The notes under the pieces: model-generated
Database searches by the model: none
The model's input: the letters and a program-made list of their open reading frames with translations, nothing else
Told to the model about the DNA's origin: nothing
NCBI GenBank assembly: GCA_023436515.1
Contig: JAEZIV010000423.1
Coordinates: 1-14,940, forward strand
Length of the DNA: 14,940 bases
Source: Bacillota bacterium
GTDB lineage: Bacteria; Bacillota; Clostridia; Acetivibrionales; DSM-1351
Reading direction: 5' to 3'
Part shown: positions 5,739-12,067 of the stretch, piece after piece
How positions within the stretch are numbered: position 1 is the stretch's first letter
Layout: each line of letters begins with the position of its first letter
Made by a program: the position numbers and the translations under genes

Positions 5739-6785
5739 ATGACAGATTTGAAATCTATCTTCACAAAGCAAATGCCAAGGCGTATATTAATACTTCTTGC
5801 TTTTGGAGTTGCTATATACCTTTTAAGGGGTATGGCCAACATTTTCCTGCTAACCTTTATCTTTGCCTACCTTGGTTATACTGCCCAGAGCTTTGTCTTT
5901 AAACGGGCAAAGAACCTTAATTCAAGAGTTCTGAAGGGAATTATCATAGTTGTTTATCTATCCATAGTTACACTTGCAGTATATGTTCTATATCTGTATA
6001 TCCCGAAAATAATATCCGAGGTAAACTCCATAATTCAAGAGGCTGTAGTATTCTTTAATGGCACCTATGAAAATGAAACACTAAATTACATTGTTTCCCT
6101 TGCAAGAGATTTCAATATCTCTACTTATATTACAAATAATTATGAGGGGCTCATCAAATCCATTACAAACATCGGTAAATGGGGTATTGATATTTTTATA
6201 GCCATAATTCTAAGCTTGTTTTTTATACTAGAGAAAAGCAGAATAGTAAAATTTACTTCATATTTTCAAAACAGCAAGCTCAGGGTTGTCTATGAGGAAA
6301 TGGCCTTCTTTGGAAGAAAGTTTCTCCAATCCTTTGGTAAGGTAATCCAAACTCAGATAACAATATCCTTCGTAAATGCAATAATTTCAATGATAATGCT
6401 CTATTTCATGAAATTTCCAAATGTTTTAGGACTTGGAGCCATGATATTTGTCCTGGGCTTGGTTCCGGTAGCCGGTGTTGTGATTTCTCTCATACCACTC
6501 TCAATTATTGCCTTTACTCTCGGCGGCTTTAAGATGATAATTTATGTACTTGTGCTCATTGCTATAATACATGCCCTTGAAGCCTATATATTGAATCCAA
6601 AGCTCATGTCTCAGAAGACAAAGCTTCCGGTATTTTATACCTTTGTAGTTCTTATAGTCTCAGAGCATACCCTTGGCATCTGGGGACTGATAATAGGTAT
6701 ACCAATATTTATTTTCATTTTGGACGTTCTTGAGGTTAAAAATCCGGAGGCTCTGCCCCCAAATCAAAATGAGGAAAAAAAATAG
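5739..6785 (+). CDS. AI-2E family transporter (PerM/YdiK-type permease)
   Basis: 348 residues, the usual length for this family, with hydrophobic segments near 15-30, 33-50, 65-90, 148-165, 210-225, 230-255, 258-285 and 302-333. Family marks are GLVPVAGVVISLIPLSIIA near 240-258, HALEAYILNPKLMSQKTKLP near 275-295, and the final GIWGLIIGIPIFIF. Members were first linked to autoinducer-2 export (TqsA), but others move Na+/H+ or unknown substrates, so the substrate here is open. The extracellular loop between the third and fourth segments (about 95-145) is typical. The C-terminal tail is hydrophilic (PPNQNEEKK). The start ATG 5739 follows AAAGGAAA at a rather long distance. An overlapping frame from 5702 is a shadow. 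The next gene begins 26 nt downstream, so the two are probably co-transcribed. Confidence 0.9.
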   Translation: MTDLKSIFTKQMPRRILILLAFGVAIYLLRGMANIFLLTFIFAYLGYTAQSFVFKRAKNLNSRVLKGIIIVVYLSIVTLAVYVLYLYIPKIISEVNSIIQEAVVFFNGTYENETLNYIVSLARDFNISTYITNNYEGLIKSITNIGKWGIDIFIAIILSLFFILEKSRIVKFTSYFQNSKLRVVYEEMAFFGRKFLQSFGKVIQTQITISFVNAIISMIMLYFMKFPNVLGLGAMIFVLGLVPVAGVVISLIPLSIIAFTLGGFKMIIYVLVLIAIIHALEAYILNPKLMSQKTKLPVFYTFVVLIVSEHTLGIWGLIIGIPIFIFILDVLEVKNPEALPPNQNEEKK

Positions 6786-6811
6786 AATTAAATTTATAGG
6801 AGGATTTTATT

Positions 6812-7072
6812 ATGGCTTGTTACAATGTAATGACTGTTTTGACTAAAAACAGAATCGGTAGTGTTCCTGAGCTGCAGAATGTTCTTACAAGATCCGGTTG
6901 TATGATAAAGACGAGGCTGGGGCTTCATGAAGCAGGTGAAGACTTCTGCTCAAACGAGGGCTTGATTATACTGCAATTGATTGGTTCTGACAAGGAAATT
7001 CTTGAGTTGGAAGAAAGCTTGAATAAAATTCCAGGTGTTAAGGCTAAAAACAATCAGATTTGTTCAGATTAA
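6812..7072 (+). CDS. Small ferredoxin-fold protein, TM1266 (iron-only hydrogenase system regulator) type
   Basis: 86 residues. The order NRIGSVPELQNVLTRSG, KTRLGLHEAG, GLIILQLIGSDKEI and LEESLNKIPGVKAK matches the beta-alpha-beta layout of TM1266-like proteins, which resemble the ACT/NikR C-terminal fold and are often named putative regulators of the [FeFe]-hydrogenase maturation system. That name comes from gene neighbourhood in other anaerobes; no hydrogenase gene lies in this window, so the role here is uncertain. Unlike several relatives it carries three cysteines (Cys3, Cys30 and Cys46) plus Cys84 near the end. AGGAGG sits 8 nt before ATG. The gene lies between the permease and a zinc-ribbon/HTH protein on the same strand, consistent with one transcript ending at 7404. 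Confidence 0.7.
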   Translation: MACYNVMTVLTKNRIGSVPELQNVLTRSGCMIKTRLGLHEAGEDFCSNEGLIILQLIGSDKEILELEESLNKIPGVKAKNNQICSD

Positions 7073-7122
7073 TAGCACTGTACATAAAAGCAGTACTAAA
7101 TAATTTTCGGAGTCTTGTTTAT

Positions 7123-7359
7123 ATGGTTGAAGCAAAGCAATGCAAGGAATGTTTGAGTACTTTTCAGTATATTACCAGTGATGGTCTCTGCCTCAGCTGT
7201 ACTCAGAAAAACGAGCTTGAGTTCAATAGAATTAAGAGCTATTTAAAGATGTATCCCAGGTCATCCGTTGGGAAAATAGCTACTGAGCTGGATATAAAGG
7301 TTGCAAATATTCAGAGATTTGTGGATGAGGGCAGGTTGGAAATAATCGAAAAAGAATAG
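7123..7359 (+). CDS. Small zinc-ribbon plus helix-turn-helix protein (YvyF / flagellar-operon-protein-like)
   Basis: 78 residues from ATG 7123, which follows GGAG (7109-7112) by 10 nt; a longer frame from TTG 7060 overlaps the previous gene and lacks a ribosome binding site. The N-terminal part holds two CxxC knuckles (Cys7/Cys10 and Cys23/Cys26), a small zinc ribbon. The C-terminal part, residues 44-78 (YPRSSVGKIATELDIKVANI, QRFVDEGRLEII), is a helix-turn-helix of MerR-like appearance. The arrangement resembles the small flagellar-operon protein YvyF of Bacillus and similar clostridial proteins. A DNA- or RNA-binding regulatory role is likely but its target is unknown; there are no flagellar genes here. 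Transcription ends at the hairpin just after it. Confidence 0.7.
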   Translation: MVEAKQCKECLSTFQYITSDGLCLSCTQKNELEFNRIKSYLKMYPRSSVGKIATELDIKVANIQRFVDEGRLEIIEKE

Positions 7360-7376
7360 CACCATATGGCTTATGC

Positions 7377-7404
7377 AAAAAAGTCGGCTTTCGCCGACTT
7401 TTTT
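7377..7404. terminator. Bidirectional intrinsic terminator between the HTH gene and yebC
   Basis: AAAAAAGTCGGC-TTTC-GCCGACTTTTTT is symmetric, so both strands read a GC-rich stem followed by a U-run. It starts 18 nt after the plus-strand stop and touches the yebC stop codon (7403-7405). Confidence 0.9.
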
Positions 7405-8149
7405 ATTCTTCCTCTTCCTCTTCCTGTTCCCAGCTGTGATATACATTGGATACATCGTCAAGGTCCTCGAGGTTATCTATCAGTTTATCCATAAATTTTA
7501 TGTGCTCAGGGTCTGTGAGCTTGGTTGTAGTAGCAGGCAGCATCGACACCTCAGCTTCAAGGAATTCGTAGCCCTTTGCTTCAAGTGCTTCACGTACTGC
7601 CGAGAAGTCAGCCGGATCGGTTAATACCTCGAAAACATCGCCATCGGCCTTAAAGTCCTCTGCGCCTGCCTCAAGGGCTTCCATCATCAGGTCATCCTCG
7701 CTTATTTTTCCGTCATTTTCTATTACAATAACACCTTTTTTGTTGAACATGAAGGATACACAGCCGCTCTGCCCCAGGTTCCCCCCGAATTTATCAAAGT
7801 AATGTCTTAAATCTCCTGCGGTTCTGTTTCTGTTGTCTGTTGTACATTCTACTATGACGGCAACTCCGCCGGGTCCGTAGCCCTCATAGGTTATTTCCTC
7901 ATAGTTGGAATTGTCACCTTCTCCGGCTGCCTTTTTAATACTTCTTTGAATATTATCATTTGGCATGTTGGCTGTTTTACACTTTGCAATAACATCCTTT
8001 AATTTAGCGTTTGCATTTGGATCTGCACTTCCGCCAACCTTAACTGCTATTTGAATTTCTCTGCCCAGCTTGGTAAATACCTTTCCCTTTTTAGCATCAG
8101 CCAAACCCTTCTGACGCTTTATATTGGCCCATTTTGAATGCCCTGACAT
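7403..8149 (-). CDS. yebC: YebC/PmpR family protein
   Basis: 248 residues, the family's usual size. The hallmark N-terminus [20 protein letters not shown] and [20 protein letters not shown] are present, as are the middle motifs [32 protein letters not shown] and [19 protein letters not shown]. YebC proteins are cytoplasmic three-domain proteins long annotated as transcriptional regulators; more recent work on relatives, including mitochondrial TACO1, links them to relieving ribosome stalling on proline-rich stretches. The C-terminus ends in a run of glutamates (EQEEEEEE), longer than in many relatives. The start is firm: GGGAGG lies 6 nt before ATG. A good promoter at 8227-8255 indicates that it can be transcribed independently of the YigZ gene upstream. 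Confidence 0.97.
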   Translation of the reverse strand: MSGHSKWANIKRQKGLADAKKGKVFTKLGREIQIAVKVGGSADPNANAKLKDVIAKCKTANMPNDNIQRSIKKAAGEGDNSNYEEITYEGYGPGGVAVIVECTTDNRNRTAGDLRHYFDKFGGNLGQSGCVSFMFNKKGVIVIENDGKISEDDLMMEALEAGAEDFKADGDVFEVLTDPADFSAVREALEAKGYEFLEAEVSMLPATTTKLTDPEHIKFMDKLIDNLEDLDDVSNVYHSWEQEEEEEE

Positions 8150-8226
8150 AAGTTACCTCCCTAATTCCTTTGCTGCAATATAAATAAACTTATATAAAAT
8201 TTTAAATTTATCCTGATTCCTTAAAC

Positions 8227-8255
8227 ATTATAATAGTTATTTTCTAAATAATCAA
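8227..8255 (-). promoter_or_regulatory. Sigma-A promoter of yebC
   Basis: Minus strand TTGATT (8250-8255), exactly 17 bp, TATAAT (8227-8232). It leaves a 5' leader of about 70 nt before the yebC start. Confidence 0.7.
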
Positions 8256-8274
8256 CCTGACTCCGACCAAGTAG

Positions 8275-8928
8275 TTACTCCTGCAACAGTCTGCCTTCAC
8301 TGCTCAGTGTAATATATTCCTTCTGTCCGCATTCAATAATGGCTCTGTTGTTGGTATTCTCTACCACTGCCTTTATCAAAGCTTCCTCTCCTCCAGCCTC
8401 GGCCAGAACAATCAGCTCCACATCCTGCCCGTAATCAATACTTTTTATTATATCATTGTTGGTGAGGAGCATATTCTGCAGCCTGCCAAACAAAGTATAC
8501 TCAAGCATTATGTGTATATTGACACATAGCCTTCTGGTTACTATCTCTGCAGCCTCAAGACCCATTGCTGCACCGTGGCTGTATGCCCGTATCAATCCTG
8601 ATGCTCCGAGAAGGGTTCCTCCAAAATATCTTGTTACTACCACAGCGACATTTTGCACCCCTGTTCGCTTTATTACCTCCAAAACAGGCAAACCCGCTGT
8701 ACCTGAAGGTTCCCCGTCGTCGCTGTACCTTTGTATAAGTGTGTCCTTGGCAATGGAGTATGCATATACATTATGGGTTGCATTCCAGTGCTTGGTTTTT
8801 ATCTCATTTATAAACTCTACTGCCTGCTCCTCCGAGCTGACAGGCATAACATAGGTTATAAAGCGTGATTTCTTTTCCTCAAACTCCGTATTAGCAGCGT
8901 TAAGAACTGTTTTGTATTCTTTTATCAT
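8275..8928 (-). CDS. yigZ: YigZ/IMPACT family protein
   Basis: 217 residues. The N-terminal UPF0029/IMPACT domain (about 15-125) shows the family signature RYSDDGEPSGTAGLPVLEVI and then VVVTRYFGGTLLGASGLIRA (about 97-116). The C-terminal 65 residues form the smaller DUF1949 ferredoxin-like domain (LEYTLFGRLQNML...). Eukaryotic IMPACT/YIH1 acts on GCN1/GCN2 signalling and the bacterial proteins are thought to bind nucleic acid or the translation machinery; the exact role is unresolved. The start ATG 8926-8928 has GGGAATC close upstream. The next gene on this strand, yebC, begins 125 nt downstream behind its own promoter. I see no terminator between them, so read-through is possible. Confidence 0.92.
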   Translation of the reverse strand: MIKEYKTVLNAANTEFEEKKSRFITYVMPVSSEEQAVEFINEIKTKHWNATHNVYAYSIAKDTLIQRYSDDGEPSGTAGLPVLEVIKRTGVQNVAVVVTRYFGGTLLGASGLIRAYSHGAAMGLEAAEIVTRRLCVNIHIMLEYTLFGRLQNMLLTNNDIIKSIDYGQDVELIVLAEAGGEEALIKAVVENTNNRAIIECGQKEYITLSSEGRLLQE

Positions 8929-9037
8929 CTTGATTCCCTGTTAAGTAATTATTTCTTATCACTTCTGTTACAAATCAATTATACCACGTTTCATTTTGAA
9001 ACTGAATTTCAGCGACGGATATATAAGTGAGCTAGCC

Positions 9038-9078
9038 AAAAACAGCACTCACCAACGTTACCTTCTGTGGGAGTGCTG
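9038..9078 (-). terminator. Intrinsic terminator of the Nudix-like gene
   Basis: Minus strand CAGCACTC (9071-9078) pairs with GAGTGCTG (9043-9050) across a 20-nt loop that can itself pair partly, followed by TTTTTGG. It lies 46 nt after the Nudix stop codon. Confidence 0.7.
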
Positions 9079-9123
9079 CTAATTAATACTTATTTTGTTA
9101 ACATAATCAAAAGTAGGATTTTC

Positions 9124-9537
9124 CTAAACTAATTCCCGATACTTCGAGAATGACAAATTAATCAGTGATTTATCCTGACTATAGGTTATTTTTTGTAAGG
9201 CTTCATCTATGGTAAAATAGCCTCCATCATAAAAGTTCTGCTCTTTATTAATATTAAACTTATCATTCTGGGATTTCATGATGTACCATGTGATCTTATT
9301 ACAGACTGGTCTTTGACGTGTTACCGAGAAAAATTCGTAATGGGTATTGCCTGCAGTAGAAATTATTTGGGCATCAATGCCTGTTTCCTCTTTTACCCTG
9401 TTCAACGCTACCTCATCGGGATAATCTCCATTCTTAATTACACCCTTCGGTAGCACCCACTCTTCCTTCTCATTCTTAAGAAGAAATACCTTATCTCCAA
9501 AAAAAACAACACCACCTGCGCAGTTTCTAACAAGCAT
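9124..9537 (-). CDS. Nudix-fold protein with an altered Nudix box
   Basis: 137 residues from ATG 9535-9537, which lies 8 nt after AAAGGGG; an in-frame TTG two codons upstream is too close to that site. The fold marks are clear: RNCAGGVVFF, an internal strand DKVFLLKNEKEEWVLPKG, and the box beginning at Gly32. Aligned to GX5EX7REUXEEXGU, the protein reads Gly32, Asp38 in place of Glu, Asn46-Arg47 in place of Arg-Glu, then Glu50, Glu51, Gly53 and Ile54. In MutT the replaced Glu is a metal ligand, so hydrolase activity may be altered or lost and the protein could be a ligand-binding or regulatory Nudix relative. The two remaining glutamates could still bind one metal. It appears to be a single-gene unit, with its terminator at 9038-9078. 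Confidence 0.85.
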   Translation of the reverse strand: MLVRNCAGGVVFFGDKVFLLKNEKEEWVLPKGVIKNGDYPDEVALNRVKEETGIDAQIISTAGNTHYEFFSVTRQRPVCNKITWYIMKSQNDKFNINKEQNFYDGGYFTIDEALQKITYSQDKSLINLSFSKYRELV

Positions 9538-9701
9538 AATCAAAACCCCTTTCCTGATATGTTTTTTTGAGTTATTTTTGAATAATTAAATAATAATAAC
9601 ATAACATATAATATGTATTAATCATTTAACTATTCCTTATTATTTCCAATGCGTAGAATTAAATACATTCTATTACTTATATAATAACGCAATTGGTCAT
9701 T

Positions 9702-11492
9702 TTATACAAGGACAAATTCTTCAAGTTTGCTTATTTTGTTTATTTTAACTAAAGCTTGCACTCGAATGCCCTGCTCCAGATACTCCTGATTTATCAGCTG
9801 TCCGTATTTATAGATAAATGGCAATACCCAGCCCTCATTATATGGTATCAGTAAAGATACTTCTCTGAGCTGTTCTCTGAAGCCCTCTGTGATTTTCTCC
9901 AGCAGTCCCTCAATACCAAAGCCTGTTTCTGCAGATACTTCGCATACAGCAGAGTAACCCATGGTATTTATCCTGTTTCCAGTGGTCAGTTTATCCTGCT
10001 TGTTTAGGACAAGTATTGTATTTTTTGTTGCTGCTCCAAGCTCCTCCAACAGTACCTCTACCACATTTATCTGTACAGCAGCATTCTCATTTGAGGCATC
10101 AACCACATGCAGCAGCATGTCTGCATGGACCGCCTCCTCAAGGGTAGACTTGAAGGCTTCGATAAGGTCATGGGGCAGCTTTCTTATGAAGCCTACCGTA
10201 TCAACTAATACCGCTTCTCTTCCGTCGGCCAGTATAAGCTTTCTTGCAGATGGGTCCAATGTGGCAAACAGCTTGTCTTCAACAAATACATTTGCACCGC
10301 ACATCCTATTCATAAGAGTTGATTTGCCTGCGTTGGTATATCCGACAATGGCTATTATTGGGACATTGTTTTTAGCTCTGGCATTGCGAAGAAAATCCCT
10401 TCTCTTTTCCAGTTGGTCTAGTTCTCTCTCCAGATAGGTAATTCTTCTGCGGATGTGTCTTTTGTCCACCTCCAGCTTCTTTTCACCCGGCCCTCGAGTG
10501 CCTATACCTCCTCCAAGTCGTGACAGCTGGGTTCCAAGCCCGATAAGCCTCGGCAGCTTGTATTTGAGCTGTGCCAATTCCACCTGAAGCTTTCCTTCCT
10601 TTGATATGGCCCTCTGTGCAAATATGTCCAATATCAGTGTGGTTCGGTCAATAACACGCACTCCTGTTTCTTCTTCTATGTTTCTGATCTGCGCTCCGGA
10701 GAGCTCGTCATCAAATATAAGTAATCGTATATCCTTTGCCTGGCACAGAAGTGACAGCTCTTGGATTTTACCCTTCCCAACGTAATATGAGGAGTCTTGG
10801 GCCTGCTTTCTCTGAAGAATTTTGTCCATTACCTTGGCTCCGGCAGTCCTAGCCAGCTCCTCCAACTCGTCAAGGGAGTCCTGAGCATCCTTCAGTGAGA
10901 GACTTTCCAATCTGCTTTGACTGGTTTCCAAGCCAACTAAGACAGCTTTTTCGCTCTCCTCCTCATTTTCATATATATCCTCCCTCGCCGAGGCATCCAG
11001 CTCTTCAATGAGCTTGTAAATGTAATTGATCCTCGACTCGCCCAAGGTAAAGGGTCCATACACATCAGCTTCCTGCTGGGTATTGAGGCAGCCTGCGTAT
11101 AGCTCTCCGAGCTGTCCGTCGTTGACGCCTATTGACACCATGGCATCCAGCCTGAGCTTTTGAAGGGTTCCGATATCCACCTGGGACAGCATGGCATTTC
11201 CACCCGGATGTGTATGGATACAGCGAATGGCGGACAGTCTGGTCTTCCCTCTCCTGCTGTCAAGCTGGGGAAGTGATACAGTTCCACTGTCACCTATACT
11301 TACATCAACCACTATCCCTCTCCTGTTTATAAGCACGGAGATTTCCCTGTTGATTTCATGGGATATTCGAGTTATTGTCTCTGCGAGTTCAACCGGAACC
11401 AGCTCTCTTGATCCGTACCTTTTATCAAAGAGCTCCTCCAGCTCATTAAGAAGTCTATCTTTTACTGATTGGGTATTTCCATTAATATTAAT
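9702..11492 (-). CDS. hflX: GTPase HflX, long form with N-terminal JAMM-like region, apparent ATT start
   Basis: 596 residues when read from ATT 11490-11492. HflX is a ribosome-associated GTPase that binds the 50S subunit and helps split or rescue stalled ribosomes. Visible in order: an N-terminal extension (about 1-135) with Glu50 and HTHPGGNAMLSQVD at 93-106; the HflX N-terminal domain (about 185-315), with YVGKGK and the ELSGAQIRNIEE helix; the conserved TRGPGEKKLE at 342-351; then the G domain with G1 GYTNAGKST (384-392), G3 DTVGF (431-435) and G4 NKQD (497-500). The first ordinary start in frame is GTG 11336, but the 52 codons upstream encode conserved-looking sequence (INGN...DRLLNELEELF...AETITRISHEINRE). 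AGGAGG (11500-11505) lies 7 nt before ATT and overlaps the dut stop. It is the last gene of the operon; I saw no terminator after it. Confidence 0.93.
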   Translation of the reverse strand: MNINGNTQSVKDRLLNELEELFDKRYGSRELVPVELAETITRISHEINREISVLINRRGIVVDVSIGDSGTVSLPQLDSRRGKTRLSAIRCIHTHPGGNAMLSQVDIGTLQKLRLDAMVSIGVNDGQLGELYAGCLNTQQEADVYGPFTLGESRINYIYKLIEELDASAREDIYENEEESEKAVLVGLETSQSRLESLSLKDAQDSLDELEELARTAGAKVMDKILQRKQAQDSSYYVGKGKIQELSLLCQAKDIRLLIFDDELSGAQIRNIEEETGVRVIDRTTLILDIFAQRAISKEGKLQVELAQLKYKLPRLIGLGTQLSRLGGGIGTRGPGEKKLEVDKRHIRRRITYLERELDQLEKRRDFLRNARAKNNVPIIAIVGYTNAGKSTLMNRMCGANVFVEDKLFATLDPSARKLILADGREAVLVDTVGFIRKLPHDLIEAFKSTLEEAVHADMLLHVVDASNENAAVQINVVEVLLEELGAATKNTILVLNKQDKLTTGNRINTMGYSAVCEVSAETGFGIEGLLEKITEGFREQLREVSLLIPYNEGWVLPFIYKYGQLINQEYLEQGIRVQALVKINKISKLEEFVLV

Positions 11493-11499
11493 AAAATCG

Positions 11500-11505
11500 C
11501 CTCCT
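11500..11505 (-). promoter_or_regulatory. Ribosome binding site pointing to the ATT start of hflX
   Basis: Perfect AGGAGG on the minus strand, overlapping the dut stop codon TAG (11504-11506) and 7 nt from ATT 11490-11492. In this frame nothing but ATA and ATT codons could serve as a start between the upstream stop (11508-11510) and residue 10 of the protein. Confidence 0.7.
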
Positions 11506-12061
11506 ATTTATCGGACACACCTGTGGAACCAAAGCCGCCGCCCCTATTGCTGCCAATTTCCTTGACAGACGCAACCTTTGTGAGCAGCATTTTAGGTACA
11601 ACCTGTAATACTATCTGTGCTATTCTATCGCCTTTTCTGATTATATATGCTCCGTTTTTGCTTCCCTTTTCATCAAGGGTATAGGGCTCCTGCTCCTTAT
11701 CCCAGGAACAGATATTGGAATTATTATTAACAATTATTCCTAATTCATCCCTGTAGCCGCTGTCAATTGTACCCGGTGAATTTGGTATTCTGATGGGAGT
11801 CTTAAGGGAAAGACCGCTTCTCGGTCTTACTTGAATTTCGTATCCCTCCGGTATTGCAAGCTTCAGCCCTGTTGGAACAACAACCGTTTCCCCAGGAGCA
11901 ATTATTACCTCCTGGGCTGCAAATACGTCCATCCCTGCATCCCCAGGGTTGGCATATCTCGGAAGAACAGCCCCCTCCCGGCATATCTCAACAAATATTT
12001 CAACCACGTTATCCTCTCTTTCTGTATGAGCCCAGGGGACTTTGCATCCCTTTATTCTCAT
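11504..12061 (-). CDS. dut: Deoxyuridine 5'-triphosphate nucleotidohydrolase (dUTPase)
   Basis: 185 residues from ATG 12059-12061. The enzyme cleaves dUTP to dUMP and diphosphate, keeping uracil out of DNA and supplying dUMP for thymidylate synthesis; it acts as a cytoplasmic homotrimer. All five motifs are present: DAGMDVFA (41-48), PRSGLSLK, GTIDSGYRDELGIIVNN with the catalytic Asp, GDRIAQIVL, and the C-terminal RGGGFGSTG arm that closes over the substrate. An insertion of about 25 residues (CSWDKEQEPYTLDEKGSKNG) lies between motifs 3 and 4. The start is uncertain: GTG 12005-12007, preceded by GAGAGGATAAC, would give 167 residues and a more typical N-terminus. The U32 gene stops 6 nt upstream of the ATG, and hflX follows within 11 nt, so translation is probably coupled. 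Confidence 0.96.
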   Translation of the reverse strand: MRIKGCKVPWAHTEREDNVVEIFVEICREGAVLPRYANPGDAGMDVFAAQEVIIAPGETVVVPTGLKLAIPEGYEIQVRPRSGLSLKTPIRIPNSPGTIDSGYRDELGIIVNNNSNICSWDKEQEPYTLDEKGSKNGAYIIRKGDRIAQIVLQVVPKMLLTKVASVKEIGSNRGGGFGSTGVSDK

Positions 12062-12067
12062 ACATCC

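Noticed and set aside
5702..5902. Plus-strand frame starting upstream of the AI-2E permease
   Set aside because: It overlaps the permease in another frame and has no recognisable family; the permease frame is conserved throughout.
7060..7122. TTG-initiated N-terminal extension of the zinc-ribbon/HTH gene
   Set aside because: It overlaps the upstream gene, has no Shine-Dalgarno sequence and adds non-family residues; ATG 7123 has GGAG upstream.
11462..11482. ATG of a six-codon frame near the hflX start, as the real hflX start
   Set aside because: It is out of frame, lies 17 nt from the Shine-Dalgarno site and stops after six codons; it could only be an incidental overlap.
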